Assembly (NCBI RefSeq): GCF_026242195.1
Contig: NZ_RKLV01000006.1
Span: forward strand, 62,001-126,000
Direction: 5' to 3'
Length of the DNA stretch: 64,000 nucleotides
Source: Halorutilus salinus
GTDB taxonomy: Archaea; Halobacteriota; Halobacteria; Halobacteriales; Halorutilaceae
A program made the translations under genes and the position numbers. Positions 1 to 8,733 of this stretch are shown in pieces. The notes under the pieces were generated by a model that was given only the letters and a program-made list of their open reading frames with translations, was not told the origin of the DNA and did no database searches. The first letter of the stretch is position 1, and each line of letters begins with the position of its first letter.

Positions 1-75
1 ACGCAGTAGTACGGAGAGGCGTTTCGCAAGAACGATATGGAACGAGGCGGTACTACAAACGTAGAAACAAAAACA

Positions 76-234
76 ATGGCAACAGAAGACACCAAACGGG
101 AGATAGGACACGATGAGTTCGACCCGGTAGGCACGCTTGTGTTGATAGCCGTCTACTTCGTGATACTTGTCGTCATGTGGATAGTCATGTGGCGTATAGA
201 GTTCATAGGAAACGGACCGACGGTGATAGGATAA
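76..234 (+). CDS. cbaD: ba3-type cytochrome oxidase small subunit (CbaD-like)
   Basis: A 52-residue protein with a short acidic N terminus and one hydrophobic helix at about residues 17-38. It opens a four-gene run whose stops and starts overlap by one base, in the order known as cbaDBAC from Natronomonas pharaonis. Small single-helix subunits are known partners of ba3 oxidases, so its role is most likely assembly or stability of the membrane enzyme. The start is uncertain: an in-frame ATG at 37 would add 13 polar residues, and the window edge hides any promoter. Function is assigned by position and size, not by catalytic residues. Confidence 0.7.
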   Translation: MATEDTKREIGHDEFDPVGTLVLIAVYFVILVVMWIVMWRIEFIGNGPTVIG

Positions 235-758
235 TGGATATCCATAGGTTCGAGAAAGGCTGGCTCGTTGCCTCTCTCGTCCTCATAGTCTTCTTCATAG
301 CGACGGTGGCGTACGTCAGCGCCGTGACGGGTATCGACATGGTCGACGACTCGGGCGGCGACATAGACGTAGACAACGTAAACCAGCACGACAACTTCTC
401 GGATCCCGGTGTCGAACACGTCGGTGAGAACGAGTACGACGCCTACGTGATCGCACAGCAGTTCATATTCCGTCCGGGTTCCGAACCGTTCGGGGCTATA
501 CGCATACCCGCGAACTCGACGGTCAACTTCCACGTCACGAGTCAGGATGTCGTACACGGCTTTCAGATAGTCGGTACCAACGTCAACACGATGGTCGTAC
601 CCGGACAGATATCAGAGATAACAGTCGAGTTCAACGAGGCTGACGAGTACGGTATACTCTGCAACGAGTACTGTGGAAGCGGACACGCTGACATGGGCGG
701 AAGTATAGAGGTCGTGCCGCGTAACGAATGGAACGGAACCGACGGGGGTGACGCCTGA
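234..758 (+). CDS. cbaB: ba3-type cytochrome c oxidase subunit II (CuA subunit)
   Basis: Subunit II takes electrons from a soluble donor (in haloarchaea probably halocyanin) through the binuclear CuA centre. The 174-residue protein has one N-terminal membrane helix (about residues 9-30) and an outward-facing cupredoxin domain. CuA ligands are all visible: His108, Cys143, Cys147, His151 and Met154, in the motif CNEYCGSGHADM. The start at 234 overlaps the cbaD stop by one base (TAATG) and the stop overlaps the cbaA ATG by one base, so the genes are probably translationally coupled. The single anchor helix and short length fit B-type rather than A-type oxidases. Confidence 0.93.
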   Translation: MDIHRFEKGWLVASLVLIVFFIATVAYVSAVTGIDMVDDSGGDIDVDNVNQHDNFSDPGVEHVGENEYDAYVIAQQFIFRPGSEPFGAIRIPANSTVNFHVTSQDVVHGFQIVGTNVNTMVVPGQISEITVEFNEADEYGILCNEYCGSGHADMGGSIEVVPRNEWNGTDGGDA

Positions 759-2473
759 TGGCGTACGTCGACAGACGTCCGCTTGAGGCACGCGTGGTAC
801 GTGTAGCCTTCGGTGCGGCTTTTCTTTTCCTCGGACTCGGAGGACTCGGCGGTCTGATACAGTCGCTACACCGCACCGGTTACTTTCAGTTCATCGGCGA
901 GATTACGGACGGGAACTACTACACAGTCCTCACGTCACACGGCGTCTTTATGGTACTTTTCTTCACCATCTTCTTCCTCATGGGCGCGTTCACGTGGGCA
1001 CTGACGAGGAGTCTCGACCGCGACCTCAACAACCCGCGTATGACGAAGTACTGGATTACGTCGATGTGCGTGGGTGCGTTCCTGACAAGCCTCGCCATCA
1101 TAGGTGGATTCACCAATGCGATCCCGATTGAGGCGAACGTACTTTACACGATGTACGCGCCGCTTCAGGCACATCCCCTCTACTACATCGGTCTAACCCT
1201 GTTCGTGACGGGAACGTGGGTTGCGGGATACGACTGGATATCGACTTACTGGGGCTGGCGCTCCGACAACCCCGACGAACGTATACCTCTGATGGCGTTC
1301 ATGGTACTCACGACGATGTTGATGTGGTACATACTCACGGTCGGGATAGCGATCGAGGTTCTGTTCTTCCTCATACCTTGGTCGCTCGGTCTCGTAAACG
1401 AGATCAACCCGACGTTGACACGGACGCTGTTCTGGTACTTCGGACACGCTGTTGTCTACTTCTGGCTCCTCCCGGCGTACCTCCTCTGGTACGCAGTCTT
1501 ACCGAAGCTTTCGGGCGGACGCCTGTTCAGCGATCCTCTCGCACGCGTCGTCTTCATACTGTTCCTGATACTCGGAACCCCCGTCGGTATACACCACCAG
1601 TACCTCGATCCGGGTATACCTGAGGGCTTCAAGTTCGTGGCGATGACCAACACGATGTTCCTACTCCTGCCTTCGCTACTGACGGCGTTCACCGTCGTGG
1701 CGAGCATTGAACACGGCGGTCGCCAGCGCGGAGGGAAGGGATACCTCGGATGGCTACGTACACTACCGTGGAAGAACCCCGCTTTCTCCGGTATGGCGCT
1801 TGCGGGTATCATGTTTGCCGCGGGCGGCTTCTCCGGCATGATAAACGCGGGTATGAACATCAACTACCTCGTCCACAACACGATCTGGGTTCCGGGACAT
1901 TTCCACCTGACCGTCGGCACTGCGTCGGCGCTGACGTTCATGGCTGGGGCTTACTGGCTCGTCCCACAGATAACGGGTAAGAATCTGGCGGCGAAGAAGC
2001 TCGCCGCCGTACAGCCGTTCCTCTGGTTCGTAGGTATGACGTTCATGTCGAACGCGATGCACCGCGCGGGTCTGTTCGGAATGCCGCGCCGTACCTCCGA
2101 ACCTATGTACGACGCATTCAGCTACGACCCGGCTATCGGTACTGTCGGCGAGGTGAACAGCCAGATAGCCCTTGGCGGCGTCATACTAACCGTCTCGCTC
2201 GGCATCTTCCTGTACGTCATCGTACGTACGTGGTTCGGTGGTGAAAAGGTCGAAAGCCCTGTTGACGCGGAGCTACCACCAGCTATGTCGGGACCCGAGC
2301 ATTCGCCGCGCGTCCTCGACAACCTGAAACTCTGGGTCGGTGTCGCGGTGCTTCTCGTGATTCTGGCGTACACGGTTCCCATAGCCTACATCGCCACCGA
2401 CGGTCTGTGGTCGGGAAGCGAGACGTACCCGGTCGTCGTCGACGCCTTGGATACCCTGGAGGTACTCCTCTGA
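758..2473 (+). CDS. cbaA: ba3-type cytochrome c oxidase subunit I
   Basis: Catalytic haem-copper subunit that reduces O2 to water and pumps protons across the membrane. The 571 residues carry the expected haem and copper ligands: His61 (low-spin haem, in SHGVF), His230 with Tyr234 (CuB and the cross-linked Tyr, in GHAVVYFWLLPAY), His279/His280 (CuB, in GIHHQY) and His381/His383 (haems, in VPGHFHLT). The motif GHxxVY and the absence of the A-type D-channel signature place it in the B (ba3) family. It lies between cbaB and cbaC with one-base overlaps on both sides. It indicates aerobic, probably low-oxygen-capable, respiration. Confidence 0.96.
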   Translation: MAYVDRRPLEARVVRVAFGAAFLFLGLGGLGGLIQSLHRTGYFQFIGEITDGNYYTVLTSHGVFMVLFFTIFFLMGAFTWALTRSLDRDLNNPRMTKYWITSMCVGAFLTSLAIIGGFTNAIPIEANVLYTMYAPLQAHPLYYIGLTLFVTGTWVAGYDWISTYWGWRSDNPDERIPLMAFMVLTTMLMWYILTVGIAIEVLFFLIPWSLGLVNEINPTLTRTLFWYFGHAVVYFWLLPAYLLWYAVLPKLSGGRLFSDPLARVVFILFLILGTPVGIHHQYLDPGIPEGFKFVAMTNTMFLLLPSLLTAFTVVASIEHGGRQRGGKGYLGWLRTLPWKNPAFSGMALAGIMFAAGGFSGMINAGMNINYLVHNTIWVPGHFHLTVGTASALTFMAGAYWLVPQITGKNLAAKKLAAVQPFLWFVGMTFMSNAMHRAGLFGMPRRTSEPMYDAFSYDPAIGTVGEVNSQIALGGVILTVSLGIFLYVIVRTWFGGEKVESPVDAELPPAMSGPEHSPRVLDNLKLWVGVAVLLVILAYTVPIAYIATDGLWSGSETYPVVVDALDTLEVLL

Positions 2474-2667
2474 TGGAGAAACACCTCAAGTTTCTTATAG
2501 CCGCCGCCGTCTCTATACCAGTCTTCGTAGAGCTACGTACGTTCGGCGGTATGCTGTTGGGCTATGAGGTTTCGTTACCCGTCTCCGTCGTCGTCGGTAT
2601 CGTAGTTGCGGCGCTCGTCGTCCTCGTCGACGAAAACGTCTCTTTCGATAGGTCGATGAGCCTGTAG
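2473..2667 (+). CDS. cbaC: ba3 oxidase accessory membrane protein (CbaC-like)
   Basis: A 64-residue protein with two hydrophobic helices (about residues 8-27 and 32-54) separated by a short polar turn. The ATG overlaps the cbaA stop (TGATGG), which decides the start. Position at the end of cbaDBAC matches cbaC of haloarchaeal ba3 clusters, a gene of unknown exact role. No halocyanin gene follows; instead a convergent hydrolase gene begins its stop codon at the next base, so the operon ends here without room for a terminator. Confidence 0.7.
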   Translation: MEKHLKFLIAAAVSIPVFVELRTFGGMLLGYEVSLPVSVVVGIVVAALVVLVDENVSFDRSMSL

Positions 2668-3675
2668 TCAGGCGTCGCTGAACGTCTCGGTTCTTCTCGT
2701 TATCTCCGTATCCCGGAGCGATTCGGGCGGCGAGACACCGAAGTCGTCGGCTACCTCGTCGATACATCCGCGGTCAGGTATGAGGAAGGAGAAATGGTCG
2801 GGGACGTACCCAACACGTCTGTCGTGGTAGTTCGACGGCGTCTTCCCCTTTGCGCCCGCGCCGCCGACGGAGTCGGTACGTTCGAGCGTCCTGTAGTAGA
2901 GTCCGAGCGTCCTGTCGCTCGGCGTCCGGTAGTTGTAGAGGTCGCCCACGACGTTTCGGATCGCTTCGTAGTACTCACCCCCTTCCGTAACGGATTCGCC
3001 CGTTACCGTACCGCCAAGAACCGTCGCTGACTCAACGGCGTCCTCGAAGCCTGAGTCGTCGAGGCTCTTGAGCGCCGAGAACAACGGATGTGCGCCGAGC
3101 GAGTTGGAGATATAACGTACGTCTGTTTCGGGATTTTCGCGTAGATAGTCGGCGGTGAACTGAGCTAACTTTGGACCGTTCCATTTAGCAACGATCTTCC
3201 CCGACTCCCATTCGAACGCAGGCTGGTCGGTGTCCCACGTGAACCCGACCACGGGATGCGTGTAGCCGTTTAGCTCAAGCGCGTAACGCAGGAGCGACAT
3301 CCTGCCCAGAGCGGCTTCCTCGTTTGCGAGCCATCCGTGTACGAAGACGGCTATCTCTTCGGGCGAACCGTCGTTACCGAGTCCGGGTATGTCGCCCTCC
3401 GTCCCGTAGTCCGTCGCATCGTGTCCGTCGTTGATGAACAGCCTACGAGGAACGCCGAGAGCACCGCCTATACGTCCTTCGGGTGTGAGCGGCGTGGCAC
3501 GTATACGGCATCTGTTGAAATGCCCACGCGTCCGTACGCGGGGGAAGTCCTCGGGTCTGTGCTCGTGGAAGTACTTCTCGACGCCCGCTGAGAAGATGAG
3601 GAGGGCGACGGGATCCTTGAGGGGACCCAGACGGTTCGCGTGTTCGAGTATATCGATACCGCCTTCCTTTACCAT
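2668..3675 (-). CDS. alpha/beta hydrolase superfamily protein
   Basis: A 335-residue soluble protein. An oxyanion-hole HGW motif lies at residues 113-115 (AVFVHGWLAN), and a nucleophile elbow follows with Ser192 in ISNSLGAH. A downstream His in PDHFSF near residue 303 could complete a triad. The first Gly of the usual GxSxG elbow is Ser, which is less common. The protein resembles haloarchaeal alpha/beta hydrolases of the DUF900 type; substrate is unknown. The ATG at 3675 lies about 25 nt after an A/T-rich box, so a leaderless transcript is likely. It converges on cbaC with zero bases between the stops. Confidence 0.72.
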   Translation of the reverse strand: MVKEGGIDILEHANRLGPLKDPVALLIFSAGVEKYFHEHRPEDFPRVRTRGHFNRCRIRATPLTPEGRIGGALGVPRRLFINDGHDATDYGTEGDIPGLGNDGSPEEIAVFVHGWLANEEAALGRMSLLRYALELNGYTHPVVGFTWDTDQPAFEWESGKIVAKWNGPKLAQFTADYLRENPETDVRYISNSLGAHPLFSALKSLDDSGFEDAVESATVLGGTVTGESVTEGGEYYEAIRNVVGDLYNYRTPSDRTLGLYYRTLERTDSVGGAGAKGKTPSNYHDRRVGYVPDHFSFLIPDRGCIDEVADDFGVSPPESLRDTEITRRTETFSDA

Positions 3676-3696
3676 GGCTGTGGTTGAAGACGCAGG

Positions 3697-3708
3697 CTTA
3701 TGAAGCTT
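3697..3708 (-). promoter_or_regulatory. Probable core promoter of the hydrolase gene
   Basis: Read on the minus strand this is AAGCTTCATAAG, ending 22 nt upstream of the ATG at 3675. The same AAGCTT core precedes several other genes in the window at similar spacing. It probably combines the TFB recognition element and TATA box. Inference from position only. Confidence 0.4.
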
Positions 3709-3818
3709 TGTTGCCGGAGCGTCCGTGTAACGTCCTAAACGCTATACAGAGGCTGTCCGAAACCTCCTACACGCCCTGACCCCGAAAGAAGGATACGCGG
3801 CGAGCCTTTCGTCGTGGT

Positions 3819-4274
3819 ATGAGGGAGATAGACAACCTACGTAGCCTCGTCGGTCTACTTAGCGACGATGGGTTTGTTACGGCTCTGACGAACGCCGAGG
3901 AGGTTGTGAATGATGCCGAGGAGACGCTCGAACGCGTCGAACGTATCGAGGGCGAAGCCAACGAAGCCCTGCGCGAGGCGAACGTCGCGCTCGAACAGGT
4001 CGACCACCGTCTGCGCAGGTTCGACGAGACGGTTTCGTTGCCCGAAGCCAAGATAGAGGCGGGTTTCAGCATCGGTTTCTTCTTCTTCGCGCTGAACTCG
4101 TACCTCGCGGGAGACCTTCTTTTCGCGGTCGGTCTGGGCTTCATGGGTCTACTCGGCGCTTCGTCGCTCGTCGTGACGGTCGTAACGTTACCGCAGGTAC
4201 GCCGTCTCCTAAACATCGGTGACTACGCCTCGGAGCAGATCGAGGAGACGGTTAGGCGCGGAAGGAAACGTTAG
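3819..4274 (+). CDS. Coiled-coil membrane protein of unknown function
   Basis: A 151-residue protein I do not recognise. Residues 1-75 are rich in Glu, Leu and Arg in heptad-like spacing and should form a long helical or coiled-coil segment. Two adjacent hydrophobic helices follow (about residues 82-120). A short basic tail ends the protein (RRGRKR). The gene at 12392 has the same architecture, a helical N-terminal half followed by a hydrophobic hairpin and a basic tail, suggesting a lineage-specific family. It is a single gene between a divergent hydrolase and the convergent cspA. Confidence 0.6.
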   Translation: MREIDNLRSLVGLLSDDGFVTALTNAEEVVNDAEETLERVERIEGEANEALREANVALEQVDHRLRRFDETVSLPEAKIEAGFSIGFFFFALNSYLAGDLLFAVGLGFMGLLGASSLVVTVVTLPQVRRLLNIGDYASEQIEETVRRGRKR

Positions 4275-4298
4275 CCTCCGCAAGCCCGCCGTCAGCGG

Positions 4299-4493
4299 TT
4301 AGGCTCTAACAACGTCGACGGCGCGCGGTCCGTCGTCGCCCTCCTCCGTCCCAAACTCGACCTCGTCGTCCTCTTCGGGCGTGAAGCCCGTTACCTCCGT
4401 TATATGGAAGAAGACGTCCTCGTCTTCGGCTTCTGTCTCTATGAACCCGTAGCCCTTCTCGTCGTGGTAGAACTTGACTGTACCGGACGGCAT
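4299..4493 (-). CDS. cspA: Cold-shock domain protein CspA
   Basis: A 64-residue single cold-shock domain, the full length for the haloarchaeal family. RNP1 (KGYGFIET) and RNP2 (DVFFHIT) are intact, with aromatic residues for single-stranded nucleic acid stacking. Members bind RNA or ssDNA and act as RNA chaperones. Compared with bacterial CspA the surface is very acidic, as expected in a salt-in halophile. An A/T-rich box (minus strand TTCTTTTATT) lies 25-35 nt before the ATG, giving a short leader. Confidence 0.93.
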   Translation of the reverse strand: MPSGTVKFYHDEKGYGFIETEAEDEDVFFHITEVTGFTPEEDDEVEFGTEEGDDGPRAVDVVRA

Positions 4494-4552
4494 CTCCGTA
4501 ACAGAGAACCGTACTCAATAAAAGAATTTTGATATGAGGTACCGTTCGGGAT

Positions 4553-5419
4553 CTACGGGTACCGAAGCTTCTGTACTGACTCCGTTGGCTGAACTTCGGG
4601 GGCGGGGTCGATACCCTGCGCTACGTCTTTACAGTCTTTTCCTCTCATCCCGGCGGACTCAGAGATACCCGTGCTGTTGAAAAGCCGGCGGTCGCCGTCG
4701 ACCGCCACTGAGACATCGATGTCCGGTGGCGATATGCTCTCGAAGGCCACGTTGTGTGCGACAGTCGCCCCGGTGTCTATCGCCATTGTTCCTCCCTCAG
4801 GGATGTTTATACCGAACTCAGTTACGCCTTCCAGGTCTTCGTTTTCATCTATCCTACGGTTCATATCCTTAGCGTAGCTACCTTCGGCTCTGTCAGTTCC
4901 GGCGGCATACATTTCTAAGATATCGACCTTTGTATCGCTGTTGCCAGAAAGGTATAAACTGTCCGCGCGTATCGAGCTAAACACTATGCTAACGTTTTCG
5001 GCTGCGAACTCCTCCGTTTCATCAATATCAGCCGCAACTATGTCTACACGAATGTTGTCCACCTCTCCGGGAACCGGTATTGTCTTGAAGAAACCGAAGT
5101 TCCCTTTGATACTAACGTTGCCGTGGAGGTTTGCGGCGATCTGTGGAGCTTTCTGGCATTCAGAAACGGTGCCGAGTAGCGGATATATAGAACCACCGTC
5201 CTCGGTTTTGAGAGTACCAAAGTCGCTACTGAACTGTCCTATACCGGCACCGAGGGAGGCACCGACTAAACCGAATGTTAGTCCAACAATCAGAGTTAGA
5301 GTCACCGCTGTCAGGCTTATACCCAGCATTCCTGAGACTCTCCGATAATCTAACTTCCCACTCTCCCGGTATGTGAGCTGGACAGGTTCCGGGTCATCAT
5401 CGGTCAATGTAAGAATCAT
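4553..5419 (-). CDS. Membrane-anchored extracellular protein, unknown family
   Basis: A 288-residue protein with a cytoplasmic N-terminal stretch of about 30 residues, one strong hydrophobic helix (about residues 32-60), then a long polar domain rich in Asp, Ser and beta-type alternation (many V, I, D). Two cysteines, in SECQK and KDCKD, could pair outside the cell. The layout suggests a type II anchored surface protein. Codon use is a little richer in A/T than neighbouring housekeeping genes. It is divergent from the small lipoprotein gene at 5515, so the two may share a control region. I do not recognise the family. Confidence 0.6.
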   Translation of the reverse strand: MILTLTDDDPEPVQLTYRESGKLDYRRVSGMLGISLTAVTLTLIVGLTFGLVGASLGAGIGQFSSDFGTLKTEDGGSIYPLLGTVSECQKAPQIAANLHGNVSIKGNFGFFKTIPVPGEVDNIRVDIVAADIDETEEFAAENVSIVFSSIRADSLYLSGNSDTKVDILEMYAAGTDRAEGSYAKDMNRRIDENEDLEGVTEFGINIPEGGTMAIDTGATVAHNVAFESISPPDIDVSVAVDGDRRLFNSTGISESAGMRGKDCKDVAQGIDPAPEVQPTESVQKLRYP

Positions 5420-5514
5420 TCCGGACTGTGGGTTAAAGAGTACACTTCTGTTTTTATCAAATCTGATAGAGCCGCCGCACTTACTATATGGAGGGGGTAA
5501 AAACTTGGTAGCAG

Positions 5515-5808
5515 ATGAAGCCCATCCTAATCATGGTGGCGCTGGTATTCGTTACACTGTTCACCGGATGCATCGGAGACGCCGGCGAGGTCGTCGCAGA
5601 CTCGGTCGAAGAGTCTGTGTCTGAGAACGTTCAACAGCAAGCGGAAGAAAAGATAGAGAAAAAGGTCGAACAGAAGGTGGAGGAGAACCTCAATGAGGTG
5701 GAGGACTGTATTGAGGAAGGGGGTACACAAGGAGCTATAGAGAACTGTACCAAAGAAGGGGTTGACGAGAAGGAGATACAGAACCTCATCGAAAATGAGT
5801 CGGTTTAA
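5515..5808 (+). CDS. Small putative lipoprotein with coiled coil
   Basis: The 97-residue product starts with a signal sequence (residues 1-18) ending in a lipobox, LFTGC, with Cys19 as the probable lipidated residue. A Glu/Lys/Gln-rich helical stretch (about residues 30-65) and two more cysteines in the tail (EDCIEE, ENCTKE) follow. A TATA-like element (TTACTATATGG) lies about 25-30 nt upstream. It overlaps the convergent MFS gene by the shared stop-codon tetranucleotide TTAA. Function unknown; likely exported and membrane-tethered. Confidence 0.7.
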   Translation: MKPILIMVALVFVTLFTGCIGDAGEVVADSVEESVSENVQQQAEEKIEKKVEQKVEENLNEVEDCIEEGGTQGAIENCTKEGVDEKEIQNLIENESV

Positions 5809-6998
5809 TTCTGCCTTTTTACATAAAGCCGTGCCGCCGCCGAAGCGCCGACAGCCGCTATCCCCGCGAGGACGACGAACATCACCGTCGTCGTCGAGTA
5901 GGTGAGTATAGCGCCCGCGACGGTCGCACCGAGAGCGCCGACACCGAAGACGCCGAGGTAGGTGTAGCCGTACGAGACACCGCGCGCCTTCTCCGGCGTA
6001 CTCCGGGCTATCGTGTTCTGGTACAACGGCTGTACGGTGAACAGGAAGAAGCCGAGCACGAGCGAGACGGCGACAAGGGCGGTGGAGGACGGAAGAGCAG
6101 GTACGAATGCGAGCGCGATAACCGCGAGCGTACCGTATCCCACAGCCATCCACCGTTCGGTCTCGCCGTCGGCAAGGCGTCCACCGACGTACTGTCCCGC
6201 GACGCCGACCGCGAGAAGCGCGGAGTAGACGTAACGCGAAGCCTCGAACTCCAGTCCGAGACCGGGGTTGAACTCAACGGTATCCCCGAGTATGTCGGGT
6301 AGGAAGGTGAGTATCCCGCGGTAGTAGAGACCCGACGCCATGACGACGACGAAGACGAGCGCGAACGTCGAGGCAAAAAGGGCGCGCGACTCTGCGACGA
6401 AGCCGGCGTCCGTATCGCCTGTCTCCTCACCCCCTCCGTCCGTGGCGACGGGTTCGTCTATGTCGAGACGGAGAGCGAAGACGGCGGCGGCGATCGCGGG
6501 GACGGCGAGAACGACGGCGACCGCCTGCCAGTCGAAGAAGACGAGAAGAACCGCGGTCACGAACGGTCCCGCGCCTATGCCTATGTTACCCGCGATACCG
6601 TGGTAGCCGAGCGCGCGCCCGCGGCGGTCTACGCCCTTGGAGATGAGCGTAAGACCCGCGGGGTGGTAGACGCTCGCCGACGCACCCCAGACGCAGAGTC
6701 CGACGGCGACCCCGGCGAGTCCGGGAACGACGCTCATGGTGAGAAATCCGGTTGCCATACCGACTAGACACGTGATTATGAGAGGGCGCGAGCCTATACG
6801 GTCGGAGAGAACACCGCCGGGTAGAGCGCCGAGACCGAACAGCGCGTAGCCGACGCCTACGACGATTCCGAGTATGAAACGCGAGACACCGAACTCGTTT
6901 AGCCACGGTACCATCAGTATAGGTATAGAAAGCTCGTACGTATGAACCGCGGCGTGTGAGACAGACGTGATACCGATTATCGACCTGTCTTCAGACAC
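5805..6998 (-). CDS. MFS transporter
   Basis: A 397-residue major facilitator with about 12 hydrophobic helices. The signature loop between helices 2 and 3 is present (GGVLSDRIGSRP), and a charged central loop (DIDEPVATDGGGEE) divides the two halves. Overall arrangement is like fosmidomycin-resistance-type exporters, but substrate cannot be told from sequence. I chose the GTG at 6998, eight residues before the first helix; a TTG at 7094 would add 32 basic residues and looks unlikely. The stop interlocks with that of the lipoprotein gene. Confidence 0.78.
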   Translation of the reverse strand: MSEDRSIIGITSVSHAAVHTYELSIPILMVPWLNEFGVSRFILGIVVGVGYALFGLGALPGGVLSDRIGSRPLIITCLVGMATGFLTMSVVPGLAGVAVGLCVWGASASVYHPAGLTLISKGVDRRGRALGYHGIAGNIGIGAGPFVTAVLLVFFDWQAVAVVLAVPAIAAAVFALRLDIDEPVATDGGGEETGDTDAGFVAESRALFASTFALVFVVVMASGLYYRGILTFLPDILGDTVEFNPGLGLEFEASRYVYSALLAVGVAGQYVGGRLADGETERWMAVGYGTLAVIALAFVPALPSSTALVAVSLVLGFFLFTVQPLYQNTIARSTPEKARGVSYGYTYLGVFGVGALGATVAGAILTYSTTTVMFVVLAGIAAVGASAAARLYVKRQN

Positions 6999-7163
6999 GT
7001 ACGGTACTCGTCTACGCCGACCTATATCGGCGTCGGTTCCGAACGAGAGCGACCTGACGTAGGTTAGGAGTGCGAGAGTACTACGAACGCCCAAGTATAG
7101 TTAACATTCATCCAGTAAAGTCGCCCATTTGCGTGAATAATCCAACATGTAAAATGATGAGAA

Positions 7164-7173
7164 AAGCTTATAA
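7164..7173 (+). promoter_or_regulatory. Probable core promoter (AAGCTTATAA)
   Basis: AAGCTTATAA ends 33 nt before the ATG at 7207. It matches the AAGCTT-plus-A/T pattern seen before the genes at 27675, 29578 and 57073. Likely TFB element plus TATA box. Positional inference. Confidence 0.45.
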
Positions 7174-7206
7174 CGAGGTAGCACTTGAGACATAGTAGAG
7201 CGAGAG

Positions 7207-7404
7207 ATGACAGACGAAGACGCACCTATCGTCCCCGACGTTCGTGGCAGAAACAGACGTAGAGAGAACGTCGAGGAGGCACACGTAGACGGGGAAGGTA
7301 TACGCGAGGAGATGGAGGCACTCCGCGACGAAGCGCCCTTCGTGCCCACCGTAGCCAAACGCCGAGAGGAACGTATCAGGGACGCCGTAGGCGCGGACGA
7401 CTAA
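7207..7404 (+). CDS. Small charged protein, unknown function
   Basis: A 65-residue protein without membrane segment or recognised domain. It is highly charged (many E, R, D), with the central segment REEMEALRDEAPFVP probably helical. A good promoter-like box upstream and a stop that interlocks with the convergent taw1 stop in the tetranucleotide CTAA support it as a real gene. The Arg-rich N-terminal segment (VRGRNRRREN) could contact nucleic acid, but that is only a guess. Confidence 0.55.
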   Translation: MTDEDAPIVPDVRGRNRRRENVEEAHVDGEGIREEMEALRDEAPFVPTVAKRREERIRDAVGADD

Positions 7405-8396
7405 GTCGTCGCGTACGGTTCGTCAGACCAGAACTCGGAGCCTTTCTTGAGCTTTTCGACCCACGTGTCGTCGTCGCGCGCGAGTAGGGTGACGAGCGAA
7501 CGCGGAACCTCCTTACGCGTCGCGTAGCCGTCGAGTTCCTCCTGCACCGTATCCGTAAACTCCTGCACGTCCTCGTGTTCGGGCATCGCATCGCGGTCGA
7601 GGCGCGCGCGCGAATGTCCGACATGCATGTACGCCTTCGTCTCTATGAAGTCGGGCGAGGCGCGTTCGTACAGACGCGCGAACCCCTCAGGGTCGTCGTC
7701 GTTCCATCCGTCGATGAGCGTCGTACGTACGACGGTGCGCCCGTCCTTGTCGGCGAGTACGTCGAGGGTGTCCATGAGCGAGTCCCACGCGTCGCCGTCG
7801 ACCGCACGCACCACCTCGTCGAAGGTTTGGCGATCCGCCGCGTCGACGCTGATGTACGTCTGCGTGGGTTCACAGTCGGCGATAACGTCGGGGTTCGTCC
7901 CGTTAGAGACGAGGAACGTCGTGATCCCACGGTCGTGGAACTCGTCGATGAGTTCGGGGAGGTACGGGTAGAGCGTAGGCTCTCCGTCGAGCGAGATGGC
8001 TACGTGCCGCGGCTTCATTGCGTCCTCGAAACGTTCCTCCGGCACGTCGTCGTTGCCCTTGTACCCGCCGAGAAGCTTACGCTGTAGCTCTATGCTCGCG
8101 TCGGCGACCGCCGAGGGGTCGTCCCATTCGGCGTCAACCTCCCATGCGTGTCCCTCATGGTCGCGCCAGCAGAAGACGCATCTTTCGTTACACGTCACGA
8201 CGGGCGTCATCTGGACGCAACGGTGTGACTCTATGCCGTAGAAGACGTACTTATAACACTTGCCATCTCCTACAAGAGCATTTTTCGTCCATCCGCACGT
8301 CTGGCATGCGGTGTGGTTCTCCATATGGTAGTCGGGCTTCGAGATCTGCGTCGTCTCTCCGTCCTCCACAGCGGCATCTTTCTCCTTGTCTCTCAT
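7401..8396 (-). CDS. taw1: tRNA 4-demethylwyosine synthase (radical SAM)
   Basis: Converts N1-methylguanosine-37 of tRNA-Phe and pyruvate into the tricyclic 4-demethylwyosine, the first committed step of wyosine synthesis. The 331 residues hold the radical-SAM motif CNERCVFC (Cys69, Cys73, Cys76) and extra N-terminal cysteines (Cys31, Cys34, Cys47, Cys60) that can supply the second iron-sulfur cluster typical of TYW1. The SLDGEPTLYP motif and a VSNGTN strand are also family features. Length is normal for archaeal enzymes, which lack the flavodoxin domain of eukaryotic TYW1. A short charged N-terminal tail precedes the conserved part. Confidence 0.93.
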   Translation of the reverse strand: MRDKEKDAAVEDGETTQISKPDYHMENHTACQTCGWTKNALVGDGKCYKYVFYGIESHRCVQMTPVVTCNERCVFCWRDHEGHAWEVDAEWDDPSAVADASIELQRKLLGGYKGNDDVPEERFEDAMKPRHVAISLDGEPTLYPYLPELIDEFHDRGITTFLVSNGTNPDVIADCEPTQTYISVDAADRQTFDEVVRAVDGDAWDSLMDTLDVLADKDGRTVVRTTLIDGWNDDDPEGFARLYERASPDFIETKAYMHVGHSRARLDRDAMPEHEDVQEFTDTVQEELDGYATRKEVPRSLVTLLARDDDTWVEKLKKGSEFWSDEPYATT

Positions 8397-8733
8397 CGTG
8401 ACGGTGTTGTCGCCCCGAACTGTTATGGCTTGCCCTGTGGATCCGTGTTAGGATCCGGATCTTGTGGCATAAGTTCAGCTCTCCGTTGGACAGCTTCCGG
8501 AGGTTGATCTCTCTGACACTTCTACCGTGCGCGAGCGTTCTATCCGACATCACGGCTTGGAGGATAAGATGTTGGGTTGAGTTTACGACGAAAGAAGACG
8601 GGGAGGATGTATAGATGAGTACCGTGATGACGGTAGAAAGGCTCATATCCTTGGAGAAGGTTAAATAAAATCCGGAAGCTGAGCTATACAGACACGAGAT
8701 CGTCATCGGGGAACGTACAGTAACTACAAGATC
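8397..8733. other. Intergenic stretch, no gene seen
   Basis: 337 bases between the divergent taw1 and the PLD/P-loop gene. No reading frame here looks coding. It holds a possible taw1 promoter (minus strand GCCATAAC near 8420) and, near 8660, GGTTAAATAAAATC, a plausible TATA element for the gene at 8734, though with a leader of about 40-45 nt. Nothing else recognised. Confidence 0.5.
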
